64,000 nt of DNA from Pyrenophora tritici-repentis (taxonomy: Eukaryota > Ascomycota > Dothideomycetes > Pleosporales > Pleosporaceae), in NCBI RefSeq assembly GCF_003171515.1, contig NC_089390.1, positions 4,960,001-5,024,000 of the forward strand. The letters are read 5' to 3'. The notes below the pieces were generated by a model. It was not told the origin of the DNA. It saw nothing but the letters and a program-made list of their open reading frames with translations, and searched no databases. The position numbers and the translations under genes are program-made. Shown one piece after another: positions 35,562 to 47,905 of this stretch (positions within the stretch are counted from its first letter, which is position 1; each line of letters begins with the position of its first letter).

Positions 35562-38500
35562 ATGTTCACGAGCTTCACGGGCAATACACGCCGAGCGCGC
35601 CAAGTGAACCTGGGCGGAAAGAAGACCAACCCCTTCGGCCCTCCCGGCTCTGGCGCTGGATCTCAAGCTGCCCTCGACCGCGCACAGCAGGAACGAGCCC
35701 AGCGACAACGCGAACGAGATACATTGAATGCGAGCAAGAGGATACAGAGAGTATGGCGGGGTCACTTCGCTAGGAGAGAACTGGCAGACCATATTCGGGG
35801 CGAATGGGACAAAGTGGAGGCGCCGAAAGGCGTACTAGCAAACACAGCATACGGCTCTGAAGAAGAGGCTCTTACTCAGTTACAGCACTTGCTTCGCTTT
35901 GCCTCTCCGCGGAGCGAGGACGATTTGAGGCGGATACAGAATTTTGGAATACGGCAGACGGAGACGGTCAAGAGTTTAGGCGTTAAGCCGGATGGAGCCT
36001 GGCCATCTGCTTATTCGAGGTTGCAGCGGATACTACTGGTCGCCATAGAACGACAGGTCAAGGTTCCTCCAGTCGCACGGAATGAGCTTGGACAATCCAT
36101 TGTTCTCTTAGGATTCCTCGCCGAACAAATACCGGCCGAGACATCTCGAAACGCTGAACAATACTACCGTACCATCGCAAGCGTCGTATCCAGCCTTACC
36201 CCACTGCTCGAAGCGGAGGCCGATGGGCCAGCTTGGATGGATGCCATACAAAAAACGGCACTCTCTCCTTTAAATAGGGTCACGGGCTATACATTGGATG
36301 CATACGAGGCTTTTGGCATACACATCCTGACACTTCCACTGCTGAGCTCAGACTCAACGTCATTGATTGTGCGGAGGTTTCGAGACTCGCTCGCCAATGA
36401 AATCAATTACAAGTTACTTGCGAATGCACTGGCAACTCTAGCACCGAAGTCAGGTCTGCAAGCCAAAGCCGAGCTGAGGAGCTCCCCAAGCCGGCTGCGT
36501 CTGCTGGGAACTTTCATCTACTTTCACCGCTACGCGCACAATTTTGATACCCCCGAAGCATATGCTGTACACAAAGACTTTGTAGCCGTCGTCTCCGTAT
36601 TGTTGAACTCGTTACCAATTGGCATAATTGACGAAGACCACCCGATCAGCGAGATTACAGAGGATGATGGAACTGATCAGGAACCTGAGACGGTGACAAA
36701 TTTCCTGAAAGAGCAGGTCGGGTCCTTGGTACATCAAGAAGGCATTGGCAGTCTACTGGTTGGATCTTCGCAGTCAGAGGAGGCTTCGGATGATGAAAAG
36801 ATTGAAGAAGCCCGACAACTGGCAAACTATGCGCTTGCCCTACTACGCTTCTTCCCTCGTCGGGGTGATGAGATTCGGATGTGGCTTTACATTGGTCCAT
36901 CGGAAGCGAGGGGTAAGCGGAAACTGCCTGCTATCCGATACTTCTGGGAAGCATCAAAACGGTCGTCCGTGTTTTCCACAATCTTCAAAGACTCGCGCGC
37001 GGCCATCGGACTGCTCAAGCCTAAAGCGACAAATGGTGACACCTCTGATCGCCCTGGTACATCGGGATTGACGAACCACGGTTTCTGGCAGCCAGCTAAA
37101 CAGCAGGTCGATCAAGATGCCATCGTCACCGATGAATGGCGGGTTATTCTAGTGTTCCTTGAACTATACACCTTTGTGCTCAAAGTGACAGATGACGAGG
37201 AGTTCTTCACTGCTGGTCAGCAAGATGCCTACTCTGGTCAGATCCGCGACAACGGGTTAGCTTTGAACGATGTGAAAGACCTGACGACCTTCCTGAAGAA
37301 CCTGGGCTTTACACTATACTTCAACGCAGTCGATATCACGACATCGGATACAGAGGCCGGAAGCAGTAGCATAAGCCTCAATTACTTCAATCCCAAAGCA
37401 ATGGACAATCAAACCCAGAAAGAGCAGGTGGAGCCATCAATAGGTGGCGTTGCAGGCTTGAAGATTGATTATGTCAAAGGCTTAGTCACCGGACTTCTTC
37501 GCATGGTATACGAGCGCGATTCTCGGCGCAAGTTCTTGCCCTCGGATCACTGGCTCATGACCTCTCGCTTTGACATGACTGGCTTCATTCCAGCTGTAGT
37601 AGAAGAGGAAGAGTCGCGACACAAGATTCAAGAAGAGGACGCCGATGATCTTGACGACCAGGAAGAAGAGTTTGACGATACACCACAACTCATTGGGACT
37701 GGCCGAACACAGCAACAACGACGGCTGGAGAAGCTACAACGACAGCAGCGCAAGGCTTCGAGGAGGCGCTACCTGCAAGCAGTGGCGCCTCGTTTGGAGA
37801 TTCTACAAAACATGCCGTTCTTCATACCATTCACGACGAGAGTTCAGATCTTCCGGGAATTCGTGCACTTGGACATGACCAAGCGAAGGGGCAGCGCTGA
37901 CCCAGAGCTTTGGCGGTTTAGGCTCATGCAGCAACGCAACGCACGTGATCATTTCGAAAAACACTCGGCAAGGATTCGAAGAGAGAACGAATTTGATGAT
38001 GCGTTCGAGCAGTTCTATGAATTGGGCCAGGGTTTGAAGGAGCCGATCCAAATCACGTTCATGGACCAATTCGGTGCAGCTGAGGCTGGTATTGACGGCG
38101 GTGGTGTTACCAAGGAGTTTCTTACCAGTGTCACGAACCGAGCTTTCATGCCAACAGACTACATCGACATGTTCGTTGAGAACGATCAACATTTGCTGTA
38201 TCCAAATCCCGCAGCACTCGAAGAGCACAAGGAAGCTTTGCGACAGGCAGGTTTACGCGAGAACTCACCAGAGTATCGTGCGCAAGTCACTGAATTACTT
38301 CAGCGCTATGAGTTCTTGGGGCGCATCATAGGCAAGTGTTTGTACGAGGGAATCTTGGTCGACGTAAACTTTGCGCCCTTCTTCCTGCGCAAATGGGCCT
38401 TGACAGGTGGCGCCGGCTCTGCACCGAATGAGTCTGGATATCGACCCACGCTTAACGATCTGCGTGACCTGGACGAAGAGCTATACCAAGGTCTACACAA

Positions 38501-39179
38501 ACTCAAGACCTACCCTGGCGATGTCGAAGACTTTTCACTCAACTTCACAGTGACAGACACGGTTGTCGTAGACCACGCCACCTCGCCCAAGAAGACCAAG
38601 GCTATCACCAAAGAACTGAAGCCTGATGGATCCAATACACCCGTCACCAACCAGAACCGGCTTGTCTACATCAGCTACATGGCCCGCCACCGTTTGCAAA
38701 ACCAACCCTACGCTCAAACAACCGCCTTCCTCCGCGGCCTCAGTACGATGATCCAACCCTCATGGCTTTCCATGTTCAACCAATCTGAGCTTCAAACCCT
38801 CATCTCCGGCACCCGCACATCCATCGACGTCGAAGACCTGCGCCGCAACACAATCTATGGCGGCACCTACGTCATCGGCGACGACGGTCAAGAGCATCCT
38901 ACCATCCAGATACTGTGGAAGGTCATGAAGGAAATGTCAGATGACGAGCGTCGCGCTGTCCTCAAGTTCGTCACTAGTACACCCCGCGCCCCGCTCCTTG
39001 GATTTGGCACCCTGAACCCGCGCTTCAGTATTCGTGATGCGGGTAGCGATCAAGAGAGGCTGCCTAGCACGAGTACGTGTGTGAATTTGCTCAAGTTGCC
39101 CATGTATCGCGATGAAAAGACGCTCAAGGAGAAGTTGCTGTATAGTGTATTTTCGGGTGCGGGCTTTGATTTGAGTTAA
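35562..39179 (+). CDS. HUL5: HECT-type E3/E4 ubiquitin ligase Hul5 (UBE3C family)
   Basis: Intronless frame of 1205 aa, the expected length. The N-terminus (MFTSFTGNTRRARQVNLGGK) is the Hul5/UBE3C signature, followed by an IQ-like helix (SKRIQRVWRGHFARREL). The middle is alpha-helical with an acidic/Gln-Arg linker at about residues 690-735. The C-terminal HECT domain runs from about residue 820 with GIDGGGVTKEFLTSVTNRAF and FEFLGRIIGK-type blocks (here YEFLGRIIGKCLYEGILVDV). It ends with the catalytic loop STSTCVNLLKLP, active Cys 1173 at nt 39078-39080. Hul5 is a proteasome-associated chain-extending ligase acting on misfolded proteins. HECT spacing and the terminal FDLS-type end are intact, so it should be active. 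Confidence 0.95.
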   Translation: MFTSFTGNTRRARQVNLGGKKTNPFGPPGSGAGSQAALDRAQQERAQRQRERDTLNASKRIQRVWRGHFARRELADHIRGEWDKVEAPKGVLANTAYGSEEEALTQLQHLLRFASPRSEDDLRRIQNFGIRQTETVKSLGVKPDGAWPSAYSRLQRILLVAIERQVKVPPVARNELGQSIVLLGFLAEQIPAETSRNAEQYYRTIASVVSSLTPLLEAEADGPAWMDAIQKTALSPLNRVTGYTLDAYEAFGIHILTLPLLSSDSTSLIVRRFRDSLANEINYKLLANALATLAPKSGLQAKAELRSSPSRLRLLGTFIYFHRYAHNFDTPEAYAVHKDFVAVVSVLLNSLPIGIIDEDHPISEITEDDGTDQEPETVTNFLKEQVGSLVHQEGIGSLLVGSSQSEEASDDEKIEEARQLANYALALLRFFPRRGDEIRMWLYIGPSEARGKRKLPAIRYFWEASKRSSVFSTIFKDSRAAIGLLKPKATNGDTSDRPGTSGLTNHGFWQPAKQQVDQDAIVTDEWRVILVFLELYTFVLKVTDDEEFFTAGQQDAYSGQIRDNGLALNDVKDLTTFLKNLGFTLYFNAVDITTSDTEAGSSSISLNYFNPKAMDNQTQKEQVEPSIGGVAGLKIDYVKGLVTGLLRMVYERDSRRKFLPSDHWLMTSRFDMTGFIPAVVEEEESRHKIQEEDADDLDDQEEEFDDTPQLIGTGRTQQQRRLEKLQRQQRKASRRRYLQAVAPRLEILQNMPFFIPFTTRVQIFREFVHLDMTKRRGSADPELWRFRLMQQRNARDHFEKHSARIRRENEFDDAFEQFYELGQGLKEPIQITFMDQFGAAEAGIDGGGVTKEFLTSVTNRAFMPTDYIDMFVENDQHLLYPNPAALEEHKEALRQAGLRENSPEYRAQVTELLQRYEFLGRIIGKCLYEGILVDVNFAPFFLRKWALTGGAGSAPNESGYRPTLNDLRDLDEELYQGLHKLKTYPGDVEDFSLNFTVTDTVVVDHATSPKKTKAITKELKPDGSNTPVTNQNRLVYISYMARHRLQNQPYAQTTAFLRGLSTMIQPSWLSMFNQSELQTLISGTRTSIDVEDLRRNTIYGGTYVIGDDGQEHPTIQILWKVMKEMSDDERRAVLKFVTSTPRAPLLGFGTLNPRFSIRDAGSDQERLPSTSTCVNLLKLPMYRDEKTLKEKLLYSVFSGAGFDLS

Positions 39180-39574
39180 GACTGGCATATAATTGTCTAT
39201 GGACTGGGTGGAGCAAGTAGAAGTGGGGGTGGGGTATCCGAGAGTCTATTCAAGGGAACTTGGATATATATATGTGGGGAGGTTGCCGTAGCGTAATCAC
39301 GAAGAGTATAGCCATTGAGAATGAGATGTATACGCTATATTTATACCGACAACTATGTGATTTTGATCTCTATTCTGTGCTGCTTAGGAAATACTCAAAG
39401 AGGTCTGCAGCACAGCGTTTCTTCCATCCAACAATAAAATGAAAAGGCTAGGTATTGAGACGCTGGCAAACCATGCCGAGAAAACAAGCCGAAGCCTACC
39501 ACAACAGCCATAACACAATTAGACGCATATACGCCCAATACGTCATCAGACACCCACCCCTTCATCTCCGTCCC
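39180..39574. other. convergent 3' intergenic region
   Basis: Between the 3' ends of HUL5 (+) and the ACS-like gene (-). Nothing recognised. Confidence 0.5.
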
Positions 39575-41335
39575 TCACCTTCCCTCTCCACTCATCACCC
39601 TCTCCATCCTCCTGACCGCCTCCTCCATAACCTCTACGCCAACCCCAAACCCTAGCCCGGCCCAACCCCAACACCTCTCGACCCCCGCATACTTCTCGCC
39701 CCTCCCAACCCTAACACCGCCCCTCTCCAGCGCCTCGAAGAACCTCTTTTCCTCGCCTTTACTCGCGGCCGTCCTCGCCAAGCGCGCAAACAACACAACG
39801 CCATGTGTAGGAACCACGAACTCGACATCATGGCGTTGCAAAAAGGTGGCGAGAATGTGGCAGGAGTATGTTAGGCGCTCGGTGGTTAAAGCGAGGAGGG
39901 TGGGAAGTTGGGACCAGGAGAGGAGGGATGTTAGGTAGAGGGAAGGAAGGGTGGAGGGCGGTGTGGTGAGGGTTGATAGGGCGGTGTTGAGGGAGGGGGA
40001 AGATTGGGATATTATGCAGCCCTGTTTATAGCATTAGCAGGTATTGAATGGGGTGGAGGTAAAATGCAGTAATGAGAATGGATGGGGTGGTGAGAGATAT
40101 AATGGGGTGACGAGGGAAGGTAAAGAGATAAGACAACATACAACTTTCAACCCCCCAACCCCAAAAAGTTTACTCCCACTCCAAACAACATGCACAAGAC
40201 TCGGATCCACCTTCCTCGCCCCCTCCCTCGCCAACGGCTCCGTCAAACTAAGTGCACTAACGAACCCAGGTGCTTTCTTACACCCCACTCCTCCTTCCGC
40301 GTTCACACTCAACAAAGCACCCACCTCATCGCAAACAAGATGTAACCCCCTCTCTTGACAAAACTCCATAAGATCGAGCAGCGTCTCGCGCGGGTAGCAG
40401 CGCGAAAGGGGCATATTGGGGTTACAAAGCACGACGGCTTTGATGCGGGATTTTACGGGGGAGAAGTCGTATGAGGCTTGGAGGGAGGGGAGGAGGTAGT
40501 TGTCCCAGTGGTTGTAGGTTGGTGGTTTGGCGAGGGTGAGGGCGAGGGAGTGTTTGAGGGTTAGGGTGGGGATGAGGGTTGCTGTGGGGTGGTAGGTTAG
40601 TATAGGGGTTGTGAGGAGGTAGGAGATAGTGATGGCATATAGGCTTTCATCTTGTGGTATGAATAGTGATGGGGGATTGAAATGGAGAAGATGAGAGAGC
40701 AATACTCACGCCAACATGGCCCTACAACTATAATCCCATCACCCTCATCACAAACTGCATCCACCAACCTTTCAATCGCTTCTGTCGCCCCTGCCGTAAT
40801 AACAATATGTTCCGGTCTTACTGTGTGAACGGGATTGAAATTTGTGTTGAAGAATCCTGCTAGTGCACTCCGGAGTCGTGGTTCACTGCGCCCGTTGTCA
40901 TGATATCCGGATGACGCTGGAGTTGCAAACACCTATTCTCACAACAGAAAGTAATTAGCGCCGTCTGTCACAACCGTTCCGTTTCGTTTCATTCCAACTT
41001 CTTCTTGAATTGTGGTACCCCAAAAAGAACCGCGCAGAACCCATCTACACAAAATAGACGATAAACCCACATACCTCACTAGTAACATCCTCCCCAACCG
41101 TGCTCTTGAAAAACTCCAATAACTCCGCATGTGCGACTTCATTCGTTGCGCGCGAGAGATCAATAAGTGTCGCGTCGTCACCATCTCTGTCGATCGTATG
41201 CTGTTGTTGTGATCCCCATTGTTGTTGTTGATGTGGGGCAGCACCACCAGCGGCAGCAAGCACCTTCAGTGAGCGACGCGAGAGTCCAGGATCCATAACC
41301 GACTCGACGGCGATATGTCGTGTGGAGCCGCGCAT
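39575..41335 (-). CDS. ACC-synthase-like PLP-dependent aminotransferase (class I/II)
   Basis: Four exons (41335-41075, 40932-40710, 40650-40142, 40021-39575) join in phase to 479 aa. Landmarks are TLIDLSRATNEVAHAELLEF, the glycine-rich IVITAGATEAIERL, GDGIIVVGPCW, the Asn block AVVLCNPNMPLSRCYPRETL, and DEVGALLS carrying the Asp that contacts the PLP ring nitrogen. WSGSKLFGVGGLKVGCIIS has the Schiff-base Lys. This arrangement fits fungal 1-aminocyclopropane-1-carboxylate-synthase-like enzymes. Real ACC synthase activity is rare in fungi, so the reaction is open. The start is ambiguous: Met codons at 41407, 41335 and 41296 are all in frame. A Gln/His run near residue 40 looks lineage-specific. 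Confidence 0.85.
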
Positions 41336-42236
41336 CCAGTCTTGTGTGAATTTAACAACTAAACGAGTCAAACTGGTCCAGCCCAGTACAAATCCAGTCA
41401 AACACAAGTTAATCAGTCAGACAAAACGCATGCAGAGACGATCGAACAAAGAGCCGCGCGACGTCGGCATGTAAAGGAGGCATTTTACGCGCAACGCAAC
41501 GCAACGCACTCTCCCTCCCGTCCCGCCCCTCATCATCCTTCGGCGCCAAGAGGTGATGGGATGATTCATTTGCGTGCGGCACGGTTGGGCGTGCGGTGAC
41601 CCAGCGGTTCGGTAACGCGGCGGCTGCGTAGGGTTGGGCCCCAGGTCCAGGCGGGCGTAATCATGGGCAATAAGAAAAGGGATGATAACGATGATGGGTA
41701 TCGGGATGTGGAGTAAAAAACAGCGTCTTTTCATTGCTGATATCGATGATGGTAATGATGATGGTTGTGCGGAAGAGCGAATAAAAAAGCCATTTGGGGA
41801 ATCTCAATACTCAAGGAAACCCATCCACGCACGCCTTCCCCCGGTTTCAGCGCTCTCTCCTCCCTGTTACCCTCTTTCGCAGTGACATTCCACTTTTGCG
41901 CGTGCTTGCCCACCTCCCCAATTCTATCCTGGACCAATGTGCCCTGTTGCTCATCACTTATCACAGCAGCACAATCCCCTCGGAAGAAAACCAGAACAAA
42001 CAAACGCCACGGAAATGCCCACGGGTAAAATACATGCAGGCGAAAGCAAAGTCAGAAACATGTGCCGAGCCGCAGAAGCCATATCGAACGCCCTAAAGAA
42101 AGTTTTCTTTTGCATGGGGGTCCCAGGATAAACATAGCAAAAAAGGTGTAGCACCGTCATCCGTGCTGCAGAACTCCCAAACAAACCCTAGCCTACGCGA
42201 TGTAAGCAGCGTAGAGAACGATAAGTGGCTGGAAAA
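41336..42236. other. intergenic region
   Basis: 900 bp between the ACS-like promoter and the 3' end of STU2. No gene recognised. Confidence 0.45.
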
Positions 42237-44987
42237 TTATTGCGCTGGACGTCCGATGCCTTGCTTGGCCTGGTTGTTGTTAGTTGTGGGTTGTGAGCGG
42301 GACGGGAGAAAGATTACTAACCTTCATCATCTCAATTCTCTGCTTGAGGTTCTGAGTTACCTCTGCAGCACGTTTCCAGCTTTCAGCACCGGAAGCGGCT
42401 TGTGACTGTCCTCGATGACTGAGACCGTTCTCTGCAGGGCTCATGCGACCGCCACCTCGTGAAGAAAACGATGACATGCCAGAAGCACCATCTAAACGTG
42501 GACTCAGCTTGCCACTCAAAACACTGGCGGGACGAGAGTAGGAATCAAAATTCTCCTTACCGTCACCGCCTGGGCTTGTAGGCACATTGAAACTCCTCTC
42601 TCGCCTGGCATGCATTCCTCGACTGCCGTACCCAGAGTCGCCGAACTGTGCGCCGTTGCCATTATCGGCAAATATCTGGTCGGCAACGTCGGAAGCTGGC
42701 GGAGATGAGGCTCGCACTTGGCGGCTGAGTTCACGCTTCAAGCGGTCGATTTCTCGGCGTTGGTTTTGAACTGTCTGTTCTGATGCTTCAAAGTCTGAGC
42801 GGGCACGGACAAGCTGTGTTTCTTTTGCCTTGATGGAGAGGACGTCGCGCGTGTGGTCTTCGATGAGCTGAGCATTTTGGTTCTGTAGCTCATGGATTTG
42901 GGAAGTGAGCTTCGTCCGCTCACTACGCAAGTCTTCGTTTTGTCGTCGCACTCGCTCAACCTCTGCTCGAAGCTCATCTAGCTCTGCTCGCTCCACCAAA
43001 CTTAACCCAGTAGGCGCCTGTGGTACTGGAGCTGCTGCAACGGGTTCCGCGGCAGGCTTTCCGAGGGGACGGCCTGCCAGACCACGTCCTGCACCAAACT
43101 TGGGCGGTGGTGGTGGTGCTTCTTCCTCAGGAGGTGGCGATACAACCGATTTCCGCGGCGAAGGGGCTGCGAGACCCGAACCTGGCTTCTTCAACCCTCC
43201 TAGCCTTGATGGCCCACCAAGACCAGGCTTGGTACCCAGCTTGGGCGTGGGCCTCGATGTCGGCTTCGGCTCGAGCGGTGCGGACGGTTCCTCCGCGGGT
43301 GGAGGGGGAGCAGGTTTAGGTGCAGGGGCTGCCTTCTTCACACCGCCAGGCGCGGGTCGCTTACCCATCGGCTTCTTCGATGGTGGAGCGGCAGCAGGCT
43401 TGGGTGCAGGGGCCGCCTTTGGCTTGTATTTGGATTTGACCTCGGCAGCATCAAAGAACTCCTTAATCTTGGTCTTGCGGATTTCATCCAGGCCATCAAG
43501 ATGGGCATTCATGATGCGATCGCCCATGATCTTCCAAAGCGTACCGAGCGTCTCGGCACCGGCTGAACGTTGAACCTCTTGCGACTCAGTGAGCAACTTT
43601 GTGGAGGCCTCAGCAATGGCCTTGGCCTGTTCAGGGGTTGGTGCTTCGCGGGTGTTCTTTAAGCATCGGATCAGGAATTTCGACGACTCAAGCTTGACCT
43701 GCGGGTTCTTGTGCTTCAGAAACTCGAGAATCTCCTCTAAGCAGTCCTGAAAGCTGGTAGAAGCAAACGATGCATCTAGGGCGGCTCCGATAGCATCGGT
43801 CACGGTCGCCTTCTTCTCCTTGAGTCGCTCCATCATGGCGTTCATAACGTCTTTGCGGTACTTTTGGAAACTCTTCTTTAAGCCCTTTGCTAGAAGCTCA
43901 ACGCAGTTTGCGGCTGTGATGACAACGGCAATGTTGGCGTCTTTCATGCTCTTCGCAAATCCGCGCACCAATTCGTCGAATGGGCCTTCTGCTATCCTTG
44001 GATGGTCGAGGGCTTTCTGCACCTCGTCCAGAGTCTCCTTTCGATCTTTCCATTTCGATGATGCGAGCTTGTCGGAGAAGTCCTTGGGTATCTTCGCGAA
44101 AACGTCAACAGCCTCGTATTCAGGCTCGAGATCAATGGCTGCGTCCTCCTCCTCTTCACACTCGTCGTCGCCGCCTGGCGCAGCGACGGCGGCTTCCTTG
44201 GCGGCCTGTTGGGAACGGAGCAGGCGCTCTTGCTTTGGCGGGGGCTCGTCTCTGACTTTTTCGAACAGTTTGTCGAGATCCTGCTGCTGGACCGGCTTCA
44301 GATCGTTCCAGAAGAGCGGTTTCATGGCCTCTTTCAGCCATCGGTAGAATTCAACCGTCAGCTCCTGCGCCTTCGCGCGCACGTTCTTGTCCGCATGGCC
44401 GTATACTTTGGGTAGCAACTTGAGAACCTGCTTGGGCTCGATGGTCTTGCATCCGTATGCATGGTATATCTGGGTGAGGGCGTCGAGGGTTGCGGCGATG
44501 ACTTTGGGTTGCTTGTTTCCCAGGACGGGTAGCAGCTCTTCAATGACTGGATCTGGCTTGTCGGTTTCAATGTACAGCATCAGTGCCTCGAGGGCCTTCT
44601 GCTTGGCGGCCGGTCTCGTAGACGGTAGGCCCTTTTCGGCGATGGTCGCGATGGTAATGTTCCGCGTCCTAGACATGGAAATCAGCACTTTAGCCGTGAT
44701 CGCTTGCGCGCGACTTCTTACCGTGAGCAGCCTTGCTGGCCAGCTATGTCGAGAAAGGCGCATAGCGCACCAAGACCCTCTTGCTGTGCTGCGACGTTGG
44801 AGTCGCCTACGACGCCCTTCCATATGCTTGCATCATTTATGAATTGGCGCACGACGGGGTCTGATTCGCTGGCAGCAAGACTGAATTCTTTGGCGGCGGC
44901 CTCGTATGCCTCTTTCCGTACTTTCCAGTTCTTGTGTACGAAACGGTCGGGGAGCGGCAGGGAACTGAAATCTTCTTCTTCGGCCAT
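42237..44987 (-). CDS. STU2: XMAP215/TOG-domain microtubule polymerase
   Basis: Three exons (44987-44722, 44668-42322, 42269-42237) give 881 aa. It starts MAEEEDFSSLPLPDRFVHKN with WKVRKEAYE, the TOG1 entry, continues through TOG1 HEAT repeats (KQPKVIAATLDALTQIYHAY) and a second TOG domain (SSKWKDRKETLDEVQKALDH). Next come a Lys/Pro/Ala-rich microtubule-binding linker, a long coiled coil (about residues 590-700) and a Ser-rich tail. The last exon is only 33 nt and gives the ending KQRIEMMK-AKQGIGRPAQ, which resembles other fungal Alp14/Stu2 ends. The family adds tubulin at plus ends and works at kinetochores and spindle pole bodies. Two TOG domains plus a dimerising coil is the fungal pattern. 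Confidence 0.93.
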
Positions 44988-45778
44988 GGTGTGTTAGGTT
45001 GTTGTGGTGTGTATCGGGGTTAATGCGGGGTGGTGCAAGAAAACACAAACACTGGCCAACAGTCAGTCGCGAATGTTTAGAGACAGTCGAGGGATGTCGC
45101 AAGAAGGGGTGTATGTAATGGGGGTCTGGCGGCGATGAGCACCATCCATGCGCGCATGCACACTAGTGCCAATGTTGCGCCATTTGGCGCTGATGGATGT
45201 GCAACGAGTCGTAGGAGCGGGAGCAACGTACCGGAATGTGTCAGTAGGTCTACGCACGGCTTATATTTGCTTGTGAGACGACTAAAGGGCACAGGTGTGG
45301 TGTGGTAGCAAAGCCGTACGGGTAGTGCAGGGGCGCGGGCTATCAAATGTGTCGCTCGCTGACTGCGTCATGCCACAGGTGCAGTGCAGATATTTGGGTG
45401 TTGGGCTGGGGCTGGTTCCCGAGGCGACAGCTACCTCAGATTCGCTGCTGGCTGCCACATCCCTGCAGACACATGATAGAATAACCCCCCCATACGTCGA
45501 CCGTCGACCGTCGACCACGTAGACCTGGCGCCAGCATAATTGCTTGCTCCCACTCAATCGCTATCTTCACCGCGCGGCTTTCTCTCGCTCCCCAAACAAA
45601 GTACCCAACCTACCGCCCAAACCCCCCCGCCAGCCGTAATCCGCGCCTCGCCCTCCGCTCACCGCAATTCCCCGCGCCCGCCAAAAACCTCCGCACCGGC
45701 CGCTAGAATCTACGCACAACTGCGTGACTTTGCATGGTGGAATCTTGCGCCAGTCGCCTATGAGCCACCCATTCCGCC
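44988..45778. promoter_or_regulatory. shared divergent promoter STU2 / PAC1
   Basis: 791 bp between the start codons of two genes for microtubule plus-end proteins. It includes a GTCGACC triplet repeat near 45498-45518 and CT/CA-rich stretches near the PAC1 side. No discrete binding site is claimed. Confidence 0.5.
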
Positions 45779-47271
45779 ATGAGCGCGATATTGACGGACC
45801 GGCAAGCCGAGGAGTTGTGAGTCTTGCGAGTCGCGGCACATGTGGGGAGCAACCACTAACGGCGATGCAGGCACAAGGCCATTATTGCATATTTAGGCGT
45901 CATAAACGCGCCCAAGACAGCTGAAGCTTTTCGAGAGGAAGCAAACGTCTCGGCCAATTTCGACGATGCCACACGGAAAAAGTACGAGGGGCTGCTGGAG
46001 AAGAAGTGGACGAGTGTGGTGCGGTTGCAAAAGAAGGTAGTTGCGCCAGCTTCCATCGTCAGACGTCTTTGCTCATGTCTTCTTAATAGGTCATGGAACT
46101 AGAGCAGCGCAATCAGACCCTGCAGAGTGAGCTGGACTCCACAACTCCCACCTCTCTCCTCCGCAGGAACCAAGACCCCGCCAGCTGGCTACCACGGGCC
46201 CCAGCACGACATACCCTCCAATCGCACCGCTCCCCCATCACATGTGTCGCATTTCACCCCGTCTTCTCCTCCCTCGCATCTGGCTCTGAAGACACAACCA
46301 TCAAAATATGGGACTGGGAGCTGGGAGAGCTGGAAAGGACCGTCAAGGGACACACCAAAGGCGTTTTGGACGTTGATTTTGGCGGCCCAAGAGGTGGAAC
46401 CTTGTTGGCATCATGTTCGAGCGACTTGACCATCAAGCTGTGGGATCCCTCGGATGAGTACAAGAATATAAGGACATTACCAGGCCATGACCACTCGGTA
46501 TCTGCCATCCGCTTCGTCCCTAGTGGGGCTGCTGGATCGCCTTCGTCAGGCAACCTACTTGTTTCAGCGTCTCGAGATAAAACACTACGAATATGGGACG
46601 TTACTACAGGTTACTGTGTAAAGACAATACGGGGCCACGCCGACTGGGTGCGAGACGTGGCCCCAAGCTTCGACGGAAGATGGCTGCTCTCTGCAGGGAA
46701 TGATCAAACCGCTCGACTATGGGACGCCAGCTCGGGAGAGCCAAAATGCACTTTTATCGGCCATGAGCATGTTGTCGAATGCGTCACGATAGCGCCTCCG
46801 GTGTCTTATGCTAACCTTGCATCGCTCGCTGGCCTGAAGAAACCACCACCGCTAAGCAGCTCAGCCGAATACATAGCCACCGGGTCAAGAGACAAGACAA
46901 TAAAGATATGGGATGGGCGAGGAACCTTGATCAAGACGTTGACCGGCCATGATAACTGGATTCGATCACTGGTTTTCCATCCCGGCGGAAAGTACTTGCT
47001 ATCTGCTAGCGACGACAAGACAATTCGATGCTGGGATCTCACCCAAGAAGGTCGTTGTGTCAAGACTGTAACTGACGCGCACGGCCACTTTGTCAGCTGC
47101 ATGCGATGGGCACCCAATGTCATCAAGGACGTACCTGTAAATGGAGACGCGACTAACGGCGCAACAAATGGTTTGAGCAAGAAGAAAGAGGAGGAGGCGG
47201 CCAAGGCTGGCATACGATGCGTGATTGCGACTGGCTGCGTTGACCTCAATGTTCGCATCTTTGCATCATGA
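45779..47271 (+). CDS. PAC1: LIS1/NudF dynein regulator
   Basis: Three exons (45779-45816, 45871-46036, 46090-47271) give 461 aa. The spliced N-terminus [20 protein letters not shown] is a LisH dimerisation motif. It is followed by a coiled coil ([20 protein letters not shown]) and seven WD40 blades with [42 protein letters not shown] and a final VRIFAS. Lis1 binds the dynein motor domain and is needed for nuclear migration and spindle orientation in hyphae. A short lineage-type insert (about residues 405-425, [20 protein letters not shown]) lies between blades 6 and 7. Exon phases agree and the length matches other fungal NudF proteins. Confidence 0.95.
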
Positions 47272-47699
47272 GGAGTTTGATATCATTTGCTGTGTTTTGC
47301 AGTATTGATATTCGCACACGCTCTTCATATGGAAAGTTGGATGTTCGGATGGCAAGAGGCAAAGATCCTCTTACCAAATGAAACTGTACAGCTTCCAGAT
47401 TTTATGACTTCATGTAAATACCCAAGTTATGCGCCATGATAGTCCCCGCACGCGTCATGTTAGCAGCGCTCATAGGAGAAGCACAAGGAAGGAACATTGG
47501 GTCGGCGTCAACTGGGAAGGAGCGGTATAGAATCATTCGAGAGGCGCAATCAGTACGTTACGAAATCAAACCTATAGCTCCTCAATTGTAAATGTTGGTT
47601 CGACGATGCACATCTACAGCCGATAAGTGCCTTGTCTTCGTGTGCAGAACAGGACTAGCCCCGCCGTGCTTAGTCATACCGCGCTAACGGAGCGGAAAA
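47272..47699. other. intergenic, PAC1 3' flank and presumed promoter of the snoRNA host
   Basis: No ORF or repeat of note. The host gene must be transcribed from somewhere in or just right of this stretch. Confidence 0.4.
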
Positions 47700-47905
47700 T
47701 TTAGCTCCAACCTCCGATAGCTTGAACTTTTCTCCAGCAACCTGCAACTTCTCTTTCCTCACACACCGCACTGCGCACAATCAATGCGCAACCACCACGC
47801 AGCAGAACGCTGTCTATGATTACGCGGCTAATCTTCCAGCTCTAACAACTCTGCTACCAGCATGGGTTGAATTCAGTACGTACCACCATTTCCACTCACC
47901 ATCCT

